DNA of 39,026 nt from Oscillospiraceae bacterium (GTDB taxonomy: Bacteria; Bacillota; Clostridia; Oscillospirales; Acutalibacteraceae), in NCBI GenBank assembly GCA_902787025.1, contig CADAER010000027.1:1-39026 (forward strand). The letters are read 5' to 3'. Position numbers and translations under genes: made by a program. Positions within the stretch are counted from its first letter, which is position 1. Each line of letters opens with the position of its first letter. The notes under the pieces were generated by a model that was given only the letters and a program-made list of their open reading frames with translations, searched no databases and had not been told where the DNA came from. This document shows positions 16,610-24,201 of the stretch, piece after piece.

Positions 16610-18141
16610 CTTTTACCGAGCACCTTGAGAAACAGATTTTTTATCATTTTAAGAATATCGCCGAATATAAGCTTCAGCCTCGCGAAGAAGCCGTCGTCGC
16701 CCTGTTTATCGGCGAGGGTGTCGGGCATAATGCTGTCGCTGTCAAGGTCGTAATACATAAACTGCGGGTATTCGGGGAATGTATCGATTGTCGCCTGACC
16801 GTCATAGCAGAGAAGCTTCATAATAAGGTCGTCCGCGGTCGCGCATCCGTCCGAATGCTCGAAGCGTCTTATCATCCAGGTCTGATCCGGGAACATACAC
16901 GTTGAGGTGTCAACCGTTTTGTCGGGTGAAATGTATTTTGCGTCCGCTTTCGCGAGATAATCCTCGGAAAGCGTCTCACCGTAGGGAGCGATTGTGGCGC
17001 CGAATGAGGAGTTCTTTGAGTCAACGGTGCCATCGGTGACGGTCTTCCACGAATCGACAAGAAGAAGTCCCGAATAGCCGTAACGGGAGATGACATAAAG
17101 ATTTGCCGCCTCGTTCATCTGCTCGAGCGTTTCGGTCTTGTAAGGTCTTACACGGGTGTTGTAGTCATTGATTTTTTCAAGCAGACCGCTGTGGTCGATT
17201 TCACTGTCGGCGTAAAGATTATCGAAAACATAACTCATGGCATCATCGACCGCGTCATCCTCGACCATAGCCCAGATGCTCAGCCATCCGCCGAACATCG
17301 GAGCGAGGACCTCCGTGCTGGCGTCGGCGGCGAGATTGTCGATAATCGTGTTTCCGAGATTGCAGATTGCGTCGGTAAGTCCCGCGTCATAAAGCAGCTT
17401 GAAAATGCCGTTTATGAGGTGGCGGTATTCGTTGCGGTCCATTACCATTTTGAGATACTCGGTAAGCGATTCGCCGTTGAGCACGATGTTGCCCGAAAGC
17501 ATTTCGCCTGTATAGCCCTCGCCGTAAATGGCGGTAGTGTTGTAAACTACGCTCTTTATTTTCGAGTTGCCGTAAAGCGTGGCGTAGGTGTTTGTCACAA
17601 TTCCGCCGAAGGAGTGGCACTCTATCATAACCTGATCGCAACCTGAATTCTCAAGAACGAAATCGATGAAGTCGTTTAACTGCGCGGCAACCTCTATGGG
17701 GTCTATTCGCCAGTCATATCTGAAGCTTAGGCGGGAATCCTTCGTGACTTCTTCCGGTTCGGGATAAATCATTCTGGCGCCTGATTTGTCTTTCACCGTG
17801 CCGTCGGGAGCGAGCATTACGGGCTCAAAAATCGCGTAGGCGTAAGGCATAACCTTCTCGGAAAAGGCATCCCAGTTCTTGTCTATAAGCAGTTTTCCCA
17901 GCGCGGGAAGCGCAACCTTGACAGCGTCAAGAATCGCGTCTGTTTTAGGAGGCCAGATGACATCGGAATCGGGATCGTCGGGATTTTCATAAAGATCCGT
18001 TCCCATAAAGCCGTGAATATAGATGTAGGGACATTCCTGCTTTACGCTGTCTGCCGCGCCGAACGCGTTGAAAAGCGGCACGCACACGAGCATAAGAGCA
18101 ACCGTAACTGCAAGGATTTTTGAGAATAAGCCGTGTTTCAT
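16606..18141 (-). CDS. Secreted alpha/beta hydrolase, lipase/LCAT-like (paralogue A)
   Basis: A 511-residue exported protein with a signal peptide at 1-29. The alpha/beta-hydrolase features are an oxyanion-type IHGFMGTDL (42-50), FRYDWRIDP (140-148), a nucleophile elbow CHSFGG with Ser at about 177 (Cys in place of the first Gly) and a candidate catalytic His in FEHSDG near 429. This resembles LCAT/PGAP1-like lipases. The C-terminus is a basic amphipathic helix (LKMIKNLFLKVLGKR). It is clearly related to the protein at 31762-33282. I chose the ATG at 18141 (AAAGGAG upstream, signal peptide starts there). The upstream neighbour is the frameshifted surface protein and the downstream one the acetyltransferase. 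The substrate is unknown; an acyl ester is likely. Confidence 0.82.
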   Translation of the reverse strand: MKHGLFSKILAVTVALMLVCVPLFNAFGAADSVKQECPYIYIHGFMGTDLYENPDDPDSDVIWPPKTDAILDAVKVALPALGKLLIDKNWDAFSEKVMPYAYAIFEPVMLAPDGTVKDKSGARMIYPEPEEVTKDSRLSFRYDWRIDPIEVAAQLNDFIDFVLENSGCDQVMIECHSFGGIVTNTYATLYGNSKIKSVVYNTTAIYGEGYTGEMLSGNIVLNGESLTEYLKMVMDRNEYRHLINGIFKLLYDAGLTDAICNLGNTIIDNLAADASTEVLAPMFGGWLSIWAMVEDDAVDDAMSYVFDNLYADSEIDHSGLLEKINDYNTRVRPYKTETLEQMNEAANLYVISRYGYSGLLLVDSWKTVTDGTVDSKNSSFGATIAPYGETLSEDYLAKADAKYISPDKTVDTSTCMFPDQTWMIRRFEHSDGCATADDLIMKLLCYDGQATIDTFPEYPQFMYYDLDSDSIMPDTLADKQGDDGFFARLKLIFGDILKMIKNLFLKVLGKR

Positions 18142-18163
18142 ATTCTGACTCCTTTCGGATTTA

Positions 18164-19203
18164 TCATTTTTTGTCGGATTCATCTTTTTTGGATGACATC
18201 GTGCCGAGTACGCAGGCGGCAATTACAAGCGTTGCGCTTGCGAAAGCGGCAATTTTCTTTTTGTTTTTCGAGCTGCCGTCTCCCTGTTCGCGCGATGTTG
18301 TGTATTCTTCCGTGATATATGAATAAGTAACCGTGCCTGTCCGAGCGGCGGTTTCACGTTCGGTTCTGCTCTGCCGTTGCGTTACCGCCGCTTCGCTTTT
18401 GTAAGGCTGAGCCCTGAACTTGGTAACGGTTTCCTTTTCGGTTTTTGCGGGCCTCGCCGTTTTGGAGGAGGCGGTCTTCGTTTTTTTCACGGTTGTTGTT
18501 ACCGCTCTGTGTGTTATTTCACGCCGTGTTTTCGGCGCGGCGGTTGTTTTCGCCTTTTCGGCTGATGCTTTTGTCGTTGAGGGTTTTGTGGTTTTCTCTT
18601 TGGTTGTTTTTTCTGTTGTTGGTTTTGTCGTTTTCTCTGTTGTGGGCTTTGTAGTCTTTTCTTTTGTCGTTTTCTCGGTGGTGGGTTTTGTTGTTTTTTC
18701 GGTGGTCGTCGCCTCGGTTTTTCTCTGACCGCCGAAGGTTCTCCGCTTGTATCCATCACCTGAACCTTTATTTTTTCGCCGTCTTCCAGCCCGTTTTTGA
18801 AATTGATTCTGACTTCAACCGTGAATCCGCCCGTTTTCGGTTCGGCAGCATAACTGAAATCAAACTTTTTTCTGTCGTATTCCGCGTATTCTTCCTGTGT
18901 CATATCGGCTTTCAGCGTTTCATCATCGGCTTTGATTATAACGCCCGCCGAAGTGTTTTTTGCAGGTTCGTTGCACAAAACATTGAAAATTATATAACAC
19001 AGCGTGTCTTCGGTTTTGACGAAAGCCTGCGCCCAGTATGTATTGTTTCCGCTTTCAACAGCATCATCAAACAGATTATATGGTTTATTTATATCATACT
19101 CATTGTTTCTGTTGTATCCGTCAAGCACAATGGCGCAAGCCGGCGCAACCGAAATCAGAGCAATCATGAGCGCTGTCAACAGCGAAAGAATTCTTGTTTT
19201 CAT
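18164..19203 (-). pseudogene. Secreted protein with Thr-rich stalk and membrane anchor, split by a frameshift
   Basis: Two adjacent minus-strand frames look like one gene. The first (start at 19203, MKTRILSLL) has a signal peptide, then about 135 residues of an unrecognised exported beta-rich domain (EYDINKPYNLFDDAVE, CYIIFNVLC). After a 5-base homopolymer (T run at 18718-18722, read as A on the coding strand) this frame turns into an implausible Pro/Arg/Lys tract ending at 18514. The -1 frame instead reads a Thr-Lys-Pro stalk (TTEKTTKPTTEKTTKEK) continuing through a linker to a membrane segment (IAAFASATLVIAACVLGTM) and a charged tail ending at 18164. One extra base restores a cell-surface protein of about 345 residues. 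It may be a true mutation, phase variation, or a sequencing error. The ribosome binding site is weak (CGGAT). Confidence 0.72.
18581..18717. repeat. Degenerate coding repeat of the Thr-rich stalk
   Basis: Imperfect tandem copies of a roughly 24-base unit encode variants of EKTTKPTT on the minus strand. On the plus strand they give a meaningless Val/Phe repeat frame. Such repeats can mediate slippage; this one sits immediately after the frameshift. Confidence 0.7.
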
Positions 19204-19217
19204 CTTATTCATCCGTT

Positions 19218-20210
19218 TTATTGAATATAGCAAAAGCCGTCGTCGGGAAGGCTGCCGCCCGTGCTTGCGGGATCGGCTGTGTAAAGCGCCGAAACATTGA
19301 GGTTGACGAGCGTTCTCATCTCCTTGCCCGTAAGGCAGACCGCTCCGCAGTCCGCTATGGCAGTTTCCGCGACAGCGGCGTCGTTATAGAAATTGTTCTT
19401 TACAAGCATTTCCGCGGCGCGGGTTGAATTATCCTCACTGAAAAACGCGGTGGCAGTTCTGATATCGTCAAGCAGCTTTTCAACCTCATCGGGATTGTTG
19501 TTGACAAAATCTCTTGTCGCTACAACGCAGCTGCCGACAGCCTGCATTTCTTCACTGCCGAGCGCCGACCACTCTTCGCTTAAATTCAGGACTGTTTTGA
19601 AATCCGTGGCGGCAAGGACTTTCGACGCGTAAGGCTCGGTGAGAATTACAGTCTGCGCCGTGCCGTTGAGAGCCGCCGACATAACCTGTGCCTCATCCGT
19701 CTGATATGTAACCTGAACATCTTCGCCCGCAGTGAGATCGTTTTCGTCAAGCAGAGCGGCGAGCATATAATCCGTCTGGCTGCCTTCACCCGCAACATAG
19801 ATGTTTTCATCGACAAGATCTTTGCAGGTTTTGATTTTGTTCTTTGAAAGAACATAAATGCCGTTCAGAGTGTTGACACAGAGAATCTGCGCGTCTCCGC
19901 CCGTTGAATTGTAAAGTTCGGCTGCCTGTGTCAGCGAGCATACGGCAACGGTGGTTTTACCCGTTTTCAGCAGTGACGCGATATCGGATGAAGCGCCTGA
20001 GAAGCTGACAGTATAATCATCGGAAAGTTTTTCTTTGAAATAGGCAAAAGCAATACCTGTGTTATCGGTGCGGCAGGATATTGTTATTTCGGGCGCGGGT
20101 TTTTCGGTCAAAACGGAAACGTCAAACGAACCGTCGGTTTTTCTGACCTTGCAGGACGCAAGACCGAAAATCAGAACGGCGCACAGAATAACAGCAAACA
20201 GCCTTTTCAT
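19218..20210 (-). CDS. ABC transporter substrate-binding lipoprotein (SsuA/NMT1-like)
   Basis: A 330-residue lipoprotein with the lipobox GLASC near residue 20. The two-lobed body resembles periplasmic-binding proteins of the nitrate/sulfonate/thiamine-precursor (SsuA/TauA/THI5) type. It has ISCRTDNTGIAFAYFKEKL near the start, an AVCSLTQAAELYN ligand region, GIYVLSKNKIKTCKDLVDENIYV, and VILTEPYASKV, the family motif for the second lobe. It would capture a small solute at the membrane surface. No permease or ATPase gene is adjacent; downstream lie a surface protein and a lipase. It may serve a transporter encoded elsewhere or act as a sensor. GGGGAG site and own promoter. Confidence 0.82.
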   Translation of the reverse strand: MKRLFAVILCAVLIFGLASCKVRKTDGSFDVSVLTEKPAPEITISCRTDNTGIAFAYFKEKLSDDYTVSFSGASSDIASLLKTGKTTVAVCSLTQAAELYNSTGGDAQILCVNTLNGIYVLSKNKIKTCKDLVDENIYVAGEGSQTDYMLAALLDENDLTAGEDVQVTYQTDEAQVMSAALNGTAQTVILTEPYASKVLAATDFKTVLNLSEEWSALGSEEMQAVGSCVVATRDFVNNNPDEVEKLLDDIRTATAFFSEDNSTRAAEMLVKNNFYNDAAVAETAIADCGAVCLTGKEMRTLVNLNVSALYTADPASTGGSLPDDGFCYIQ

Positions 20211-20245
20211 AACACAACTCCCCGATTTTTATGATTAATATATTT

Positions 20246-20274
20246 ATTTTAATATCTTTTTACTGTTTAGTCAA
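20246..20274 (-). promoter_or_regulatory. Promoter of the substrate-binding protein operon
   Basis: TTGACT (20269-20274, minus strand) is followed after 17 bases by TAAAAT (20246-20251), about 35 bases before the ATG at 20210. It probably drives the genes down to 15998. Confidence 0.7.
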
Positions 20275-20296
20275 TTATCAAGATACAATAATATGT

Positions 20297-20321
20297 AAAA
20301 AAGACCGCTCAATGGCGGTCT
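20297..20321 (-). terminator. Terminator of cysK
   Basis: On the minus strand GACCGCC and GAGCGGTC form a 6-7-bp stem with a 3-4-base loop, followed directly by TTTTTT. Confidence 0.85.
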
Positions 20322-20329
20322 GTTTCGTG

Positions 20330-21265
20330 TTATTCCGAGAACATCGGAGTTGAAAGATATCTGTCGCCCGAATCGGGGAGAAGAACGACAATGTTTTTGC
20401 CTTTGTTTTCAGGTCTCTCCGCGAGAATAACTCCCGCTTTGAGCGCGGCACCGGATGAGATTCCGACAAGCGCCCCTTCGGTTACGGCGAATCTTTTGCC
20501 CTCCGCGTATGCGTCTTCATCTTCTATCGTGACAACCTCGTCATAGATGTCAGTATTCAGAACTTCGGGGACGAAGCCGCCGCCTATGCCCTGAATACCG
20601 TGCGCTCCCGCCCTGCCCTGTGAGAGAACGGGGCTCTTTGCGGGTTCTACGGCAATGATTTTAATATCCGGATTCTGTGATTTGAGGTATTCTCCCGTGC
20701 CTGTAAGCGTGCCGCCCGTGCCTACTCCGGCTATAAAAATATCAACTTTACCGTCAGTCTGTTTGTATATTTCGGGACCTGTGGTTTTGAAGTGGACGGC
20801 GGGGTTCGCGGGGTTGATGAACTGGCCGAGTATAACCGAACCTTCGGTTTGCTTTTTGAGTTCTTCCGCCTTTTCTATCGCGCCTTTCATACCTTTCGCG
20901 CCCTCGGTCAGAACTATCTGCGCGCCGTAGGCTTTGAGAAGGTTTATTCTTTCAACGCTCATAGTGTCGGGCATCGTCAGCACGGTTTTATATCCCTTGA
21001 TTGCGGCGACGCAGGCAAGACCAATACCGGTATTGCCGCTGGTGGGTTCAATTATTGTCGCGCCCGGTTTGAGGAGGCCTTTCTGTTCGGCGTCTTCAAT
21101 CATCGCTAGGGCGGTTCTGTCCTTCACGGAACCTGCGGGATTCAGATATTCGAGTTTTGCGAGAATACGCGCGTCGGCAACTCCCGCGGACCGCGAATAG
21201 CGGGATATTTCAACAAGCGGTGTTGAGCCTATAAGCTCAAGCGCGCTTTTTCTGATATCGGACAT
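20330..21265 (-). CDS. cysK: Cysteine synthase A (O-acetylserine sulfhydrylase)
   Basis: A 311-residue PLP enzyme making cysteine from O-acetylserine and sulfide. The PLP lysine lies in NPAGSVKDR (Lys48), and the substrate loop is PTSGNTGIG (75-83). The phosphate-cup GTGGTLTGTGEYL and GISSGAA are intact. The C-terminal LLPDSGDRYLSTPMF is the CysK ending. I chose the ATG at 21265, with AAAGGAG nine bases upstream; an in-frame GTG three codons earlier overlaps that site. It is monocistronic, with no cysE adjacent. I see no S-box or T-box leader: the leader is only about 20 bases. Confidence 0.96.
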   Translation of the reverse strand: MSDIRKSALELIGSTPLVEISRYSRSAGVADARILAKLEYLNPAGSVKDRTALAMIEDAEQKGLLKPGATIIEPTSGNTGIGLACVAAIKGYKTVLTMPDTMSVERINLLKAYGAQIVLTEGAKGMKGAIEKAEELKKQTEGSVILGQFINPANPAVHFKTTGPEIYKQTDGKVDIFIAGVGTGGTLTGTGEYLKSQNPDIKIIAVEPAKSPVLSQGRAGAHGIQGIGGGFVPEVLNTDIYDEVVTIEDEDAYAEGKRFAVTEGALVGISSGAALKAGVILAERPENKGKNIVVLLPDSGDRYLSTPMFSE

Positions 21266-21288
21266 AATAATCACTCCTTTACAGATAT

Positions 21289-21316
21289 ATTATATAAAAC
21301 TTGAAAACACTGTCAA
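21289..21316 (-). promoter_or_regulatory. Promoter of cysK
   Basis: TTGACA (21311-21316, minus strand) is followed after 16 bases by TATAAT (21289-21294), both consensus. The transcript start would fall about 15-20 bases before the ATG, too short for a riboswitch. Confidence 0.8.
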
Positions 21317-21324
21317 GCGCAAAA

Positions 21325-21352
21325 CAAAAAACCCTCTGTGTTGAACAGAGGG
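21325..21352 (-). terminator. Terminator of the YqeG-like gene
   Basis: CCCTCTGT (21332-21339) pairs with ACAGAGGG (21345-21352). The minus-strand transcript continues with a run of six T before GTTTTG. It separates this gene from the cysK promoter. Confidence 0.85.
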
Positions 21353-21361
21353 ATAGTTTTT

Positions 21362-21889
21362 TTATGCGGTGCATTTGCCTTTTTTGTTTTCGGCGCGGTG
21401 CTGTTTCATATATTCTCTTTCGCGCGCTCTGACTTTTTTGAAATGACCCGCGAAAAGCTTTTCCTTCTCCATAGGCTCAACTCTTATTGAGATAGCGCCC
21501 GCTTTGTTCGCGGAGATGATATCGGTGAAAAGCTGATCGCCTATCATCGCGATGTTTTCAAGTTTAACATCCAGCATTTTCGCCGCCTTGCGGATGGCTC
21601 TTGTATGGGGCTTGTGCGCGGGAGCGATGAAAGGCACGCCCATTTTTTTGCCGAGATACCAGGCGCGTGTGAACCATGTGTTTGATATTATGATAACCTG
21701 TATTCCGGCTTCTCTGACTGTTTCAATCCATTTTCTTGTTTCTTCGGGGAGCTTGTATGACGAATCTATTACGGTGGTGTTGTCGAGGTCAACCGCGACG
21801 GCTTTCGCTCCCATCTTACGCAAATCTTCAACTGTGATGTCCGTTATTCTTCTGAACTGATATTTCGGGTAGGCGTTTTTGTATTTCAT
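21362..21889 (-). CDS. YqeG-family HAD phosphatase
   Basis: A 175-residue HAD-superfamily (class IIIA) phosphatase. Motif I is VDLDNTTV (Asp nucleophile near residue 34), motif II is IISNTW, and motif III/IV is the KPHTRAIRKAAK Lys followed by MIGDQLFTDIISANKAG. This order matches YqeG/YqeG-III proteins, which in Firmicutes are often near aroE or yqeH and may be phosphatidylglycerol-phosphate phosphatases. The catalytic DxD is complete. The start has GAGGAATG upstream. Here it stands alone with its own promoter. The substrate in this organism cannot be told from sequence. Confidence 0.88.
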   Translation of the reverse strand: MKYKNAYPKYQFRRITDITVEDLRKMGAKAVAVDLDNTTVIDSSYKLPEETRKWIETVREAGIQVIIISNTWFTRAWYLGKKMGVPFIAPAHKPHTRAIRKAAKMLDVKLENIAMIGDQLFTDIISANKAGAISIRVEPMEKEKLFAGHFKKVRAREREYMKQHRAENKKGKCTA

Positions 21890-21940
21890 TTTTCATTCCT
21901 CCTTTGTCGGCTGCCTGACCGACTTCATTTCTCTGTGCAG

Positions 21941-21969
21941 ATTATATCGAAAAAGGCGGAATTTGTCAC
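21941..21969 (-). promoter_or_regulatory. Promoter of the YqeG-like gene
   Basis: GTGACA (21964-21969, minus strand) is followed after 17 bases by TATAAT (21941-21946), about 50 bases before the ATG. The leader contains a short GTCGG/CCGAC hairpin before the ribosome binding site. Confidence 0.65.
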
Positions 21970-22058
21970 CCTACTGTTAGTTCGATTCGCGGTTTTTCAC
22001 TCTACGGGGAGTAGAATAAGGGGCAAAAACACTCTATTATCAAGGGATTCGGGCGTTA

Positions 22059-22087
22059 TTGACTGTTAATTGCGCTTATGATATAAT
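22059..22087 (+). promoter_or_regulatory. Promoter of the flavodoxin/ferredoxin gene
   Basis: TTGACT (22059-22064) is followed after 17 bases by TATAAT (22082-22087) with an extended TGA, about 20 bases before the ATG at 22110. It rules out the upstream TTG at 22059 as a start, because that codon lies in the -35 box. Confidence 0.8.
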
Positions 22088-22109
22088 AAATCGGACGGAG
22101 GTGACGGAT

Positions 22110-22853
22110 ATGGTCTTTTATTTTTCGGGAACGGGCAATTCCCATTACGCCGCGGCAAAAATCGCGGCCGAAACAGGCGACATCGCCTATGACATCGCGG
22201 AGATTGTCAACGGCAGATTCCCGACAAACGGCAAAAGGGATGTTACCGGATTTGTGTTCCCCGTTTATTATTCGGGTCTGCCCGAAATCGTAAAGCGCTT
22301 CGCCTCCGACTCCTCCACTCAGCTTAATCTGGGCGTTTATGTTTATTCGGTTATAACCTGCGGAGCGTCCATCGCCTCGGCGGACAAACTGCTCGCAAAA
22401 ACTCTCGGCGTTAACATCGACTACTCCGCACAGCTTGTTATGCCGGACAACTATGTTGTTATGTATAACCCCTCCTCAAAGGATGAGGCAATGGAAACTC
22501 TCAGCGCCGCTTCAAACGAGATTGACAGAATCTGCAACGACATAAATGAGCGCAGAATTGTTGTCCGTAAAGGCGTAAAAAACGATATTGCGACGGCGTT
22601 TATGTATCCGACTTACAACTTGTTCAGAAGAACTGGTAAGTTCTACGCGGATGACAAATGCACCGGCTGCGGCAAGTGCGAGCGTTTCTGTCCGGATGAG
22701 GCGATAAAAATAAAAGACGGCAAACCCGAATGGGTAAAGAAAAAATGCCAGCACTGCGTAGCGTGTATCAATTCCTGCCCCGTTGAAGCGATTCAGTTCG
22801 GTAAAAAGACTTCGGAGCGCAGAAGATACTGCATTGAGAAACTGGCAAAATAG
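22110..22853 (+). CDS. EFR1-type flavodoxin-ferredoxin fusion protein
   Basis: A 247-residue cytosolic redox protein. The N-terminal flavodoxin-like domain (MVFYFSGTGNSHYAA binds the FMN phosphate; residues 1 to about 150) is followed by a C-terminal domain with two [4Fe-4S] motifs. These are CTGCGKCERFC near 190-200 and CQHCVACINSC near 216-226. This is the EFR1 family, common in anaerobic Clostridia and thought to shuttle electrons. The ATG at 22110 has GGAGGTGA five bases upstream. It is monocistronic with a strong promoter and terminator. The redox partner is not visible from the neighbours. Confidence 0.92.
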   Translation: MVFYFSGTGNSHYAAAKIAAETGDIAYDIAEIVNGRFPTNGKRDVTGFVFPVYYSGLPEIVKRFASDSSTQLNLGVYVYSVITCGASIASADKLLAKTLGVNIDYSAQLVMPDNYVVMYNPSSKDEAMETLSAASNEIDRICNDINERRIVVRKGVKNDIATAFMYPTYNLFRRTGKFYADDKCTGCGKCERFCPDEAIKIKDGKPEWVKKKCQHCVACINSCPVEAIQFGKKTSERRRYCIEKLAK

Positions 22854-22862
22854 AATATGATT

Positions 22863-22898
22863 TTAAAGGGCGTGCAAATTTTGCACGCCCTTTTGTGT
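22863..22898. terminator. Bidirectional intrinsic terminator
   Basis: Near-perfect palindrome AAAGGGCGTGCA (22865-22876) with TGCACGCCCTTT (22882-22893), flanked by TTTTGTGTTTT on the right and TTTTAAA on the left. It separates the convergent ferredoxin-like and phosphoesterase genes. Confidence 0.9.
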
Positions 22899-22899
22899 T

Positions 22900-24201
22900 T
22901 TATTTATACTGTGCTTCGTCGCCGAGAACCTGCATTTCAACGGGTTCTTTCTCGTAATATGAAAGGTATTTATCCTGATAATAGTTCTGCCCGTCAAATG
23001 AAATTGCGCCGTCGGGAGCGATATTGATAACCGTGCAGCCGCGCTGTGAACCCAACTTGTAAATACCGATATAGGCAAGATAGTCCACGCTGTAACCGTA
23101 GGTCAGGTCAACGCCCTTGTAGTTTACGGAGAAGTTGTTGAGATGGTCATGACCGCAGAATACGCTGTCTGTCGAGCCGAGTTCAAGTATTGTTTCAAAC
23201 AGGTCGTCTTCGTGAATACCGCAGTAAACGACCTTGCCCTTTTCGCCTGCTTTGCCGTAATTGAATCTGACATTTTCGGTGTCTTTATAGCCGTTGTCAA
23301 CATATTCGTTCCACGCGTCCTTATATTCGGTAAGCGGAATATGGAAGAACAGCGATGTGGGAACGACATTGCAGAGGTCGGCGTATTTCGCGGCGAGTTC
23401 GGGTGATTCCTTGCAGGTTTCCGCGTTGCTTTCAGCGAGTGCCTGAACGCTGTTTTTATACCACTCGACCTGGTTTTCGTGAATATTGTCATAGAACCAG
23501 CGGATGCCGAAATAATCGCCGTCAACATAGGAATGCGAGTCGAGAGTCATAAGCGCGCGGATGATTATGCCGTCGGAGTTGATGATATTGAAAATCTGGT
23601 TGCAGTAGCCGTCAACATCATCGGGACCGGGCTCAAAAATGCAGTGCGGATATTTGCCCGATGAATAGAATTCGGATATCTGCTTGCGTGAGAAATATGA
23701 ATAAGCCTCGGTGTCGTGGTTGCCGAACGCGAAAGTCCAGTAAACGCCGAGTTTTTCCATAAGTGTTGCGAACATTTTCGCGCTTGTTTTATTGTTGAAC
23801 GTGCCCGCCTGGAAGGGAACGGGATAGGCGATATCACCCGTAACGACAACGAGATCGGGCTTTTCAGCGCTTATCATCGCGGCTACAGCGTTGAGAGCCA
23901 TTGAATCCTTACGGATGCTCATCCATCCCGCGCCGATGTGAACATCGGTAAGCTGAAGGACTTTGAGTTCCTTGTCGGAATAGATATTCCACACGCCGTT
24001 GCCCGCGTTTTCATATTTGAGATCGCAGCCTACTTCTGGGAAGGACTGCGCCTTGTTGGTGTTCGACTTGATACCGACCAGCGAAACGCAGGTGGTAACA
24101 ATTACGAACGCGAGAATCAGCGCGAGGATGCATCCAAGGACCTTGAGGACTTTTTTCTTTCTGTTCTTTTTCTTTTCAGGTGATTTTTCTTTTTTACTCA
24201 T
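22900..24201 (-). CDS. Membrane-anchored calcineurin-like metallophosphoesterase
   Basis: A 433-residue protein. A very basic N-terminus (1-19, Lys-rich) and one membrane segment (about 20-43) anchor an extracytoplasmic catalytic domain. Motifs are LTDVHIG (85-91), TGDIAYP (121-127), FGNHDTEAYS (159-168), the FFHIPLTEY His and CGHDHLNNF. This is a complete metallophosphoesterase set. The long C-terminal part resembles the PPP1-like, Ser/Thr or acid phosphatase type (purple-acid/MPE_YbbF-like), but the substrate is unknown. I chose the ATG at 24201 with GGGAG eight bases upstream; it overlaps the stop of the CDF transporter by eight bases, so the two are coupled. Metal supply or export may link them. 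Confidence 0.87.
   Translation of the reverse strand: MSKKEKSPEKKKNRKKKVLKVLGCILALILAFVIVTTCVSLVGIKSNTNKAQSFPEVGCDLKYENAGNGVWNIYSDKELKVLQLTDVHIGAGWMSIRKDSMALNAVAAMISAEKPDLVVVTGDIAYPVPFQAGTFNNKTSAKMFATLMEKLGVYWTFAFGNHDTEAYSYFSRKQISEFYSSGKYPHCIFEPGPDDVDGYCNQIFNIINSDGIIIRALMTLDSHSYVDGDYFGIRWFYDNIHENQVEWYKNSVQALAESNAETCKESPELAAKYADLCNVVPTSLFFHIPLTEYKDAWNEYVDNGYKDTENVRFNYGKAGEKGKVVYCGIHEDDLFETILELGSTDSVFCGHDHLNNFSVNYKGVDLTYGYSVDYLAYIGIYKLGSQRGCTVINIAPDGAISFDGQNYYQDKYLSYYEKEPVEMQVLGDEAQYK

Noticed and set aside
18420..18728. Plus-strand frame with repeated VVFSVVGFVVF, looking like a membrane repeat protein
   Set aside because: It is the reverse strand of the Thr-Lys-Pro coding repeat; no start signal and no known family.
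18164..19203. Programmed -1 frameshift on a slippery heptamer
   Set aside because: The site reads A GAA AAA C, not a canonical X-XXY-YYZ heptamer, and I see no strong stimulatory stem just after it; an indel is simpler.
21970..22058. Possible riboswitch or sRNA in the YqeG-ferredoxin intergenic region
   Set aside because: Only weak short repeats (CTAC/GTAG) are visible, with no terminator or conserved riboswitch core; the region is explained by two divergent promoters.
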